64,000 nucleotides of DNA from Clostridium amylolyticum (GTDB lineage: Bacteria > Bacillota > Clostridia > Clostridiales > Clostridiaceae): the NCBI RefSeq assembly GCF_900142075.1, contig NZ_FQZO01000001.1, forward strand, positions 1 to 64,000, read 5' to 3'. Shown here piece by piece: positions 59,243 to 64,000 of the stretch; positions within the stretch are counted from its first letter, which is position 1, and each line of letters starts with the position of its first letter. The notes beneath the pieces are model-generated. The model saw nothing but the letters and a program-made list of their open reading frames with translations, did not search any database and had not been told where the DNA came from. A program made the translations under genes and the position numbers.

Positions 59243-60133
59243 TTATATAAGAATTTTTTTACTTTCTTTCTTTATATAATCAATAAAGTTTTTAATTATT
59301 TTATGATTTTCTTGGGTATAAATAAGGTATATGCTATATTCAAGAGAAATATCATCAATAGATATTTCTTTTAAGTTTCCTTTTCTTATATCGTCTATGA
59401 CACACATCCTGGGTAAGATTGTAAGTCCGTAATCTTTAAGGGCAGAAGTCCTAGCGGCGTCCATAGCATTTACCATAAAAAGTACATTCAGGTCGGAAAA
59501 ACTTTTGTTTTTTTTGTTTAGTGCTAAATGTAATTTCCTTTTTATATTCATCTTATCGTTCATAATTATTAATGGGTATTGAAGCAAATCTAAAGATGAA
59601 ATAGAAGAGGGCACGTTAAAAGAGCTGGAAGATATGAGTACTAATCTATCTTCTAGTAGCTTTGAAGATAAAAGGGAACTATCATCAGCTTCCTTGAAGG
59701 AAATCCCTAAATCGGATATATGGTTAACAAGATTAGATTCCATGTTTTCAATCATGGTATTATTAAGCCTCAATTCATATTGAGGAAATTTCTTTCTTGC
59801 ATTAAAAAGTAAAGATGGTATATAAGCATTAGTTAAATTATAATAAGAATCAATAACAATTTCAGTTTTATCAAGTTTAAAGCTATCTATATCATCTAAC
59901 ATCCTGTCATAGGATTTTAGCATTACTTCAACATGCTTTAATAAAATTCTTCCTTGGGGGGTCAGTTCTACTCCTTTATTGCTTCTATCAAAAAGTCTTA
60001 CCCCTAGCCTGCTTTCCATATTATTTAGCTGTTGACTTAAAGCTGATTGAGAAATATGAGATAAAGCAGCAGCTTTTGAAATACTTTTGCAAGTAGCCAC
60101 ATCATAAAAAAATTTAAAATATTCTATATGCAT
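59243..60133 (-). CDS. LysR-family transcriptional regulator
   Basis: This 296-residue LysR regulator has an N-terminal winged HTH (EYFKFFYDVATCKSISKAAALSHISQSALSQQLNNMESRLGVRLFDR) and a C-terminal effector domain of two alpha/beta lobes. ATG 60133 has AAGGTGA upstream; the frame runs back to 60166. LysR genes often sit beside their targets. Here it converges on the quinone unit and diverges from a two-component operon, so either could be its target. Its ligand is unknown. (The HTH extends over about residues 3-48.). Confidence 0.9.
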   Translation of the reverse strand: MHIEYFKFFYDVATCKSISKAAALSHISQSALSQQLNNMESRLGVRLFDRSNKGVELTPQGRILLKHVEVMLKSYDRMLDDIDSFKLDKTEIVIDSYYNLTNAYIPSLLFNARKKFPQYELRLNNTMIENMESNLVNHISDLGISFKEADDSSLLSSKLLEDRLVLISSSSFNVPSSISSLDLLQYPLIIMNDKMNIKRKLHLALNKKNKSFSDLNVLFMVNAMDAARTSALKDYGLTILPRMCVIDDIRKGNLKEISIDDISLEYSIYLIYTQENHKIIKNFIDYIKKESKKILI

Positions 60134-60291
60134 AAAATTCACCTTCAATATATCTATTAATAGCACAGGTAATAAGCTAGTTCTTTAGTTATTTTACTCT
60201 ATATTTTAAGATAAAACAATGATTGTCATTTTCATAACTAGGTATTTTTAGTTATAATAGAAGTATATTATTTATTTTAGAGGTAACTAAT

Positions 60292-61404
60292 TTGATTAAG
60301 AATGGTAAAGATTATATATTAGTTTTAAGGTTTTTAATACTATCCTTTTGTTTAATTGAATATTTACTTGGAGAAGATTATAATTCTGTAATAATAATGG
60401 TAGCCTTATCATATATCATTTTGAACACCTTGTTATTTTTAAGTAATAACAAAATGTATAAGATATTTTGGATGTTACTATCATTTATTCTTTGCTTATA
60501 CACTTCAAAACAGCTTAATGAAATATTCTATGTTTTAATTCCAGTGAATATTATGGATTTATGGAGTATTAGTAACAGCTCAGTACTTATTATTTTTATA
60601 TTTATTCTGTTTGCCACCATAGCTTTACCACTTAAAATGATCCCATTATTTCTGCTGATAACGATAATAGTATTTTTATTCCATTGTATTGTAAAAAAAT
60701 ATATAGTAAGTCTAGAGGCGCTAATTAATGAAAATGATGAATTAAGAGAAATGAATAGCATTTATTCAATGAAAATTAAAAGTATGAAAAACTATGAAAA
60801 GCAATCTCTTTATGCCACTAAATTAGAAGAGAGAAGTAAGATTTCACAAGAGATGCATGATAAAATTGGACATACTATTTCAGGAAGTATCCTTCAATTA
60901 GAAGCTGCAAAATTGCTTTTGAATAAAGATAAAGATAAATCTGAGAAAATATTAAATAATACCATTAATGTGCTTAGAGAAGGGCTGGAGGATATAAGAA
61001 TTATTTTAAGAAGAATAAGGCCTACTAAGGAGGAAATGGGGATAAATAGAATTAAGCTTCTGCTGGCTGAAGCTATGAAAAATACTAAATTTACATATTC
61101 ATTAAGCTTTCATGGGGATATAGACAATATAACTTATGCTCATTGGAAGGTTGTATATGACAATTTAACAGAAACCATAACCAATATAATGAAGTATTCT
61201 AAGGGGGATTTTGTAGAAGTAAATATTCAAGTTTTTAATAAGGTTGTGAAAGCTTCCATAAAGGATAATGGCATGGTGGAAGGAGTCATTAATAAAGGAT
61301 TAGGTTTAAGAGGGATAGAACAGAGATGTGTTGATATGGGTGGAACAGCCATAATTGATTTTAGTGATGGTTTTAGTATAATAATGATTTTACCCATTAA
61401 GTAA
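60292..61404 (+). CDS. Sensor histidine kinase (NarL-type partner, HisKA_3)
   Basis: This 370-residue membrane kinase has about five to six hydrophobic helices in residues 1-140 and no large extracellular loop, so it senses through the membrane. The HisKA_3 phosphoacceptor is in ISQEMHDKIGHTISGSILQLE (His about residue 193). The ATPase domain has NLTETITNIMKYS (N box) and NKGLGLRGIEQRC (G box). The start is TTG 60292 after AGAGGT. It is followed 9 bases later by its NarL-type response regulator, and after that by an ABC exporter. By layout this is a Firmicute-type membrane-stress or peptide-sensing system. Confidence 0.9.
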   Translation: MIKNGKDYILVLRFLILSFCLIEYLLGEDYNSVIIMVALSYIILNTLLFLSNNKMYKIFWMLLSFILCLYTSKQLNEIFYVLIPVNIMDLWSISNSSVLIIFIFILFATIALPLKMIPLFLLITIIVFLFHCIVKKYIVSLEALINENDELREMNSIYSMKIKSMKNYEKQSLYATKLEERSKISQEMHDKIGHTISGSILQLEAAKLLLNKDKDKSEKILNNTINVLREGLEDIRIILRRIRPTKEEMGINRIKLLLAEAMKNTKFTYSLSFHGDIDNITYAHWKVVYDNLTETITNIMKYSKGDFVEVNIQVFNKVVKASIKDNGMVEGVINKGLGLRGIEQRCVDMGGTAIIDFSDGFSIIMILPIK

Positions 61405-61413
61405 GGAGGGTTT

Positions 61414-62043
61414 ATGAAGATTAAGATTTTAATTTGCGATGATGATGCCCTTATTAGGGAAAGTTTAAAAATCATTCTTTCCATGGAAGAGGATTTAGAA
61501 ATAGTTGGAGAGGCTGATAATGGACTTAAGGCATTGGAGCTTTGTAAAAGAGAACAGATAGATGTAGCTCTTATGGATGTTAGAATGCCAATAATGAATG
61601 GTGTAGAAGCTTTGAAGGAAATAGTAAAAAAGACAGAAGCAAAAGTGATTATTCTGTCTACTTTTGATGAAGATGAATATATAAAAGAGTCAGTAAAATA
61701 TGGAGCCAGCGGATATATACTAAAAAATAATACTCCAGAAAGTATAATTAACGCCATAAAAATGGTGTATAGCGGAAGTAACGTCATAGAGAAGAAAGTT
61801 TTTGATAAAATAAAGTTTAATATGATGGATGCTTCCCTTAAATTTGATGCTTCTAGTTTTACTCATAGAGAATTAGAAATAATAAAAGAAATATCGGAAG
61901 GCTATTTTAATAAAGAAATTGCTCAAAGATTATTTATATCCGAAGGCACCGTAAAGAATTATATATCAAATATATTAGATAAGACTGAACTAGATCATAG
62001 AACTCAAATTGCTATATATTATTTAAAAGGAAATAGTTACTAA
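61414..62043 (+). CDS. NarL/LuxR-family response regulator
   Basis: This 209-residue response regulator has the receiver domain with acidic pocket CDDD at residues about 8-11, the phosphoacceptor Asp in VALMDVRMP (about D54), and the Lys in YILKNN. A C-terminal LuxR HTH follows: FTHRELEIIKEISEGYFNKEIAQRLFISEGTVKNYISNILDK. It is the partner of the upstream kinase (translation linked by AAGGAGGG in the intervening 9 bases). It probably activates the ABC exporter genes that follow. Confidence 0.93.
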   Translation: MKIKILICDDDALIRESLKIILSMEEDLEIVGEADNGLKALELCKREQIDVALMDVRMPIMNGVEALKEIVKKTEAKVIILSTFDEDEYIKESVKYGASGYILKNNTPESIINAIKMVYSGSNVIEKKVFDKIKFNMMDASLKFDASSFTHRELEIIKEISEGYFNKEIAQRLFISEGTVKNYISNILDKTELDHRTQIAIYYLKGNSY

Positions 62044-62060
62044 AGTCATATATTAATATG

Positions 62061-62097
62061 ACCTTCTCTACTAACATAGCAGAGAAGGTTTTTTTAT
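62061..62097 (+). terminator. Terminator after the response regulator
   Basis: ACCTTCTCT (62061-62069) pairs with AGAGAAGGT (62081-62089), followed by a T-run. It separates the two-component operon from the exporter genes. Confidence 0.85.
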
Positions 62098-62134
62098 AAT
62101 TAAAATAAGTAATGTATATAAGGGAGATGTAGTA

Positions 62135-63070
62135 ATGAAGATATTAGAAGTTAATAACTTAACTAAAAGGTTTGGAGATAAAATTGCTGTAGATAATCTT
62201 TCGTTTTATGTTAATGAGGGAGAAATATTTGGGCTATTAGGTCCCAATGGAGCAGGAAAAAGTACTACTATTAATATAATTATTTCTCTTTTAAAAAGTA
62301 GTAAAGGAGAAATAAACATTTTTGGCAAATCTCTTCACAAAAATGAGCTTGACATAAAAAAGAATATTGGGGTTGTACCTCAAAGCCTCGCAATTTATGA
62401 AAATCTTACGGCAGAGGAAAATATAAGGTTTTTTGCAGGCCTTTATGGTCTATCAGGGAAAAATCTAAAGGAAGCAGTAGACTATGCGCTGGATTTTACT
62501 GGGTTAACAGAGGTAAGAAAAACTAGAGCTAAAAAGTTTTCTGGAGGAATGATGAGAAGACTGAATATAGCTTGTGCTATAGCACATAAGCCTAAATTTA
62601 TAATTATGGATGAACCTACTGTTGGTATAGATCCTCAGTCTAGAAATCATATTTTAAGATCTGTAAAACTTTTGCAGCAAGAAGGTTGTACTATATTATA
62701 CACCTCTCATTACATGGAGGAAGTAGAAGTTTTATGTAATAGGATAGTTATTATGGATCATGGAAAAATTATTGCAGAGGGAAGTAAGGATGAATTAATA
62801 TCATTAGTTTCTGATAGTCAAAATCTTGAAATTCAAATAGATAATATGGAAAATATAGATATGGAAAAGCTAAAAAGTATTACTGGAGTTAAAAGTATAT
62901 CTGTAAAAGAGGATAATATAACCATAAATTCTTCAAGGGAAATCAATAATCTTGATAAAATAATAGGCTTCTTCACTTCTCAGGGAGTAAAAATTAAAAA
63001 TATAGATTACAAAAATATCAATCTTGAAATGGTATTTTTAAACCTTACAGGTAGAAATCTTAGGGATTAG
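62135..63070 (+). CDS. ABC-2-type exporter ATPase
   Basis: This 311-residue ABC ATPase of the DRA/NatA-like exporter group has Walker A LLGPNGAGKST, Q-loop VVPQSLAIYENLTAEEN, signature FSGGMMRRLNIACAI, Walker B FIIMDEPTVGIDPQSR, and His switch LYTSHYMEE. The C-terminal ~80 residues form the small regulatory extension typical of such exporters. AAGGGAGAT precedes ATG 62135. The partner permease starts 10 bases later. Function may be export of a drug, antimicrobial peptide or lipid. Its place after a NarL-type two-component pair is common for stress-inducible exporters. Confidence 0.9.
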   Translation: MKILEVNNLTKRFGDKIAVDNLSFYVNEGEIFGLLGPNGAGKSTTINIIISLLKSSKGEINIFGKSLHKNELDIKKNIGVVPQSLAIYENLTAEENIRFFAGLYGLSGKNLKEAVDYALDFTGLTEVRKTRAKKFSGGMMRRLNIACAIAHKPKFIIMDEPTVGIDPQSRNHILRSVKLLQQEGCTILYTSHYMEEVEVLCNRIVIMDHGKIIAEGSKDELISLVSDSQNLEIQIDNMENIDMEKLKSITGVKSISVKEDNITINSSREINNLDKIIGFFTSQGVKIKNIDYKNINLEMVFLNLTGRNLRD

Positions 63071-63080
63071 GGGTGAGGTC

Positions 63081-64000
63081 ATGAGGATTATTAGACAAAT
63101 TTGGTATGAAATTATAAATGCCTTTAGAGATAAATCAAGCATTAGTTCTATGATAATATTTCCTATAGCTTTTATGATAATATTAGGAGCAGCTTTATCC
63201 GGAGCTTTTAATAATGTTCAGGATATAAACCCTGTAGAAATTATATATTATGATAATGGAGAAAAAGAGGCCAAAGAGATTTTTGATACTTTTAAAGATA
63301 AAAGTAATATTAAAAATATTACTTTTAAGGAAGTAGGAGCTTTAGAGGAAGGTAAAAAAGAAGTATCAAAGGATTCGCATAGAATATTAGTTGAACTAAA
63401 GGAAAACAACATTAAGGTTTATAAAAATGAAAAGGAAGGTATATCTGTAAATATAGTTATGGCAGCACTGAAATCTATTTCTGAAAGATATGGAGCTATT
63501 AATGCAATTGTTAAAGTTGCGCCGGAAACCTTAGAGAATATAGATAACGACTTTCATATGAGTTATATAAAAACAAATAAAATAGAAATGGGAAGACAAT
63601 TAACTTCTTACGACTATTATGGAATTGTAGAAATAACTATGATGTTCTTGTATGGTTCATTATTTGGATTCTTTTCTATATATAATGGGAGAAGAATGAG
63701 AATAGAAGGAAGAATTTTTAGTACCGGTGTATCAAAACTTGAATATGTATTTTGTAAGTTTGCTTCCAATTTCATTATAACCATTATAACTTTAATTCCA
63801 GCATTTTTATTTTCTATTTTTGTTATGAAGACTTACTGGGGAGATAACCCTCTAGCTTTGGCAGGCATATTATTATCTTTTAATGTTTTCTGTTCAGCTT
63901 TAGGTGTAAGCTTTGGATACTTTTTTAATGATGATAAATTAGGTCAATTGATACTCAATTCTTTAGTTTTTCCTGTTATCACCTTCTTGGGAGGAGGGTA
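63081..64000 (+). CDS. ABC-2 family exporter permease (runs off window)
   Basis: The frame is open from ATG 63081 (GGGGTGAGG upstream) to the last base, at least 306 residues. It has an N-terminal helix (ISSMIIFPIAFMIILGAAL), a large extracellular domain of about 150 residues, and then the membrane core of an ABC-2 permease (YGIVEITMMFLYGSLFGFF; IFSTGVSKLEYVFCKFASNFIITIITLIPAFLFSIF). This is the layout of YhgE/Pip-like and ABC2_membrane_3 exporters. The C-terminus lies outside the window. It forms an exporter with the ATPase just upstream. Confidence 0.85.
   Translation, partial: MRIIRQIWYEIINAFRDKSSISSMIIFPIAFMIILGAALSGAFNNVQDINPVEIIYYDNGEKEAKEIFDTFKDKSNIKNITFKEVGALEEGKKEVSKDSHRILVELKENNIKVYKNEKEGISVNIVMAALKSISERYGAINAIVKVAPETLENIDNDFHMSYIKTNKIEMGRQLTSYDYYGIVEITMMFLYGSLFGFFSIYNGRRMRIEGRIFSTGVSKLEYVFCKFASNFIITIITLIPAFLFSIFVMKTYWGDNPLALAGILLSFNVFCSALGVSFGYFFNDDKLGQLILNSLVFPVITFLGGG

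Noticed and set aside
1..64000. tRNA, rRNA or CRISPR loci
   Set aside because: No cloverleaf, rRNA core sequence or regular repeat-spacer array was recognised by eye; a covariance-model scan would be needed to exclude small RNAs.

Overview
The window is low-GC, gene-dense DNA of a Clostridium-type Firmicute. The evidence is AGGAGG-type ribosome binding sites with frequent TTG/GTG starts, stem plus T-run terminators after most operons, an AdhE and a 2-oxoacid:ferredoxin oxidoreductase typical of strict anaerobes, SPOCS-like spore-surface genes, and PyrR, purine and preQ1 leader RNAs of Firmicute type. No rRNA, tRNA or CRISPR array was seen.

Region 1 (1-6982) is the accessory part. The end of an IS21-family element cuts into an RHS/YD-repeat protein that keeps its core and a His-rich, nuclease-like C-terminal toxin tip. 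A SUKH-type immunity gene follows directly. A complete-looking IS66 element (3852-6512) with both inverted repeats lies downstream, but its large transposase gene is frameshifted near the 3' end.

Region 2 (6983-34862) is mostly housekeeping: two PP-loop tRNA thiolation enzymes (TtcA-like, MnmA), RidA, GlnS, a TcyP-like symporter, a PyrR-controlled uracil permease, and a purine-riboswitch operon joining xanthine phosphoribosyltransferase to a BMP-type nucleoside ABC importer. Next come AdhE, a preQ1-riboswitch-controlled QueT, a DtxR/MntR repressor, free-Met-R-sulfoxide reductase, KorAB, a tocopherol-cyclase-like protein, two Amidase_6-type proteins, leucyl aminopeptidase, MsrB and a VanY-like peptidase.

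Region 3 (34863-47904) holds Dps, a maltodextrin operon (MalEFG plus a GH13 enzyme) with a consensus promoter and a LacI-type operator just inside the transcript, dUTPase, an Rrf2 regulator, a GNAT enzyme, a protein of obscure family with a possible resemblance to four-carbon acid sugar kinases, a nitroreductase, a DUF503 protein, and a probable spore-surface trio (glycosyltransferase plus two SPOCS-like proteins).

Region 4 (47903-59239) is the most interesting. Two divergent transcription units face each other across 330 bp. Rightward run a type-II NADH dehydrogenase with a C-terminal membrane domain, a NusG-II membrane protein (EetA-like), a Gx-family membrane protein (EetB-like) and a polyprenyl diphosphate synthase (DmkB-like). 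Leftward run a small FMN-binding lipoprotein, ApbE, UbiD, UbiA and UbiX, then a complete three-gene ABC importer. This is the parts list of flavin-based extracellular electron transfer as known from Listeria, here joined to a UbiX/UbiA/UbiD quinone-finishing set and an importer. I infer that the importer may bring in an aromatic quinone-headgroup precursor or another compound used by this pathway.

Region 5 (59243-64000) holds a LysR regulator, a NarL-type two-component pair, and an ABC-2 exporter whose permease runs off the window.
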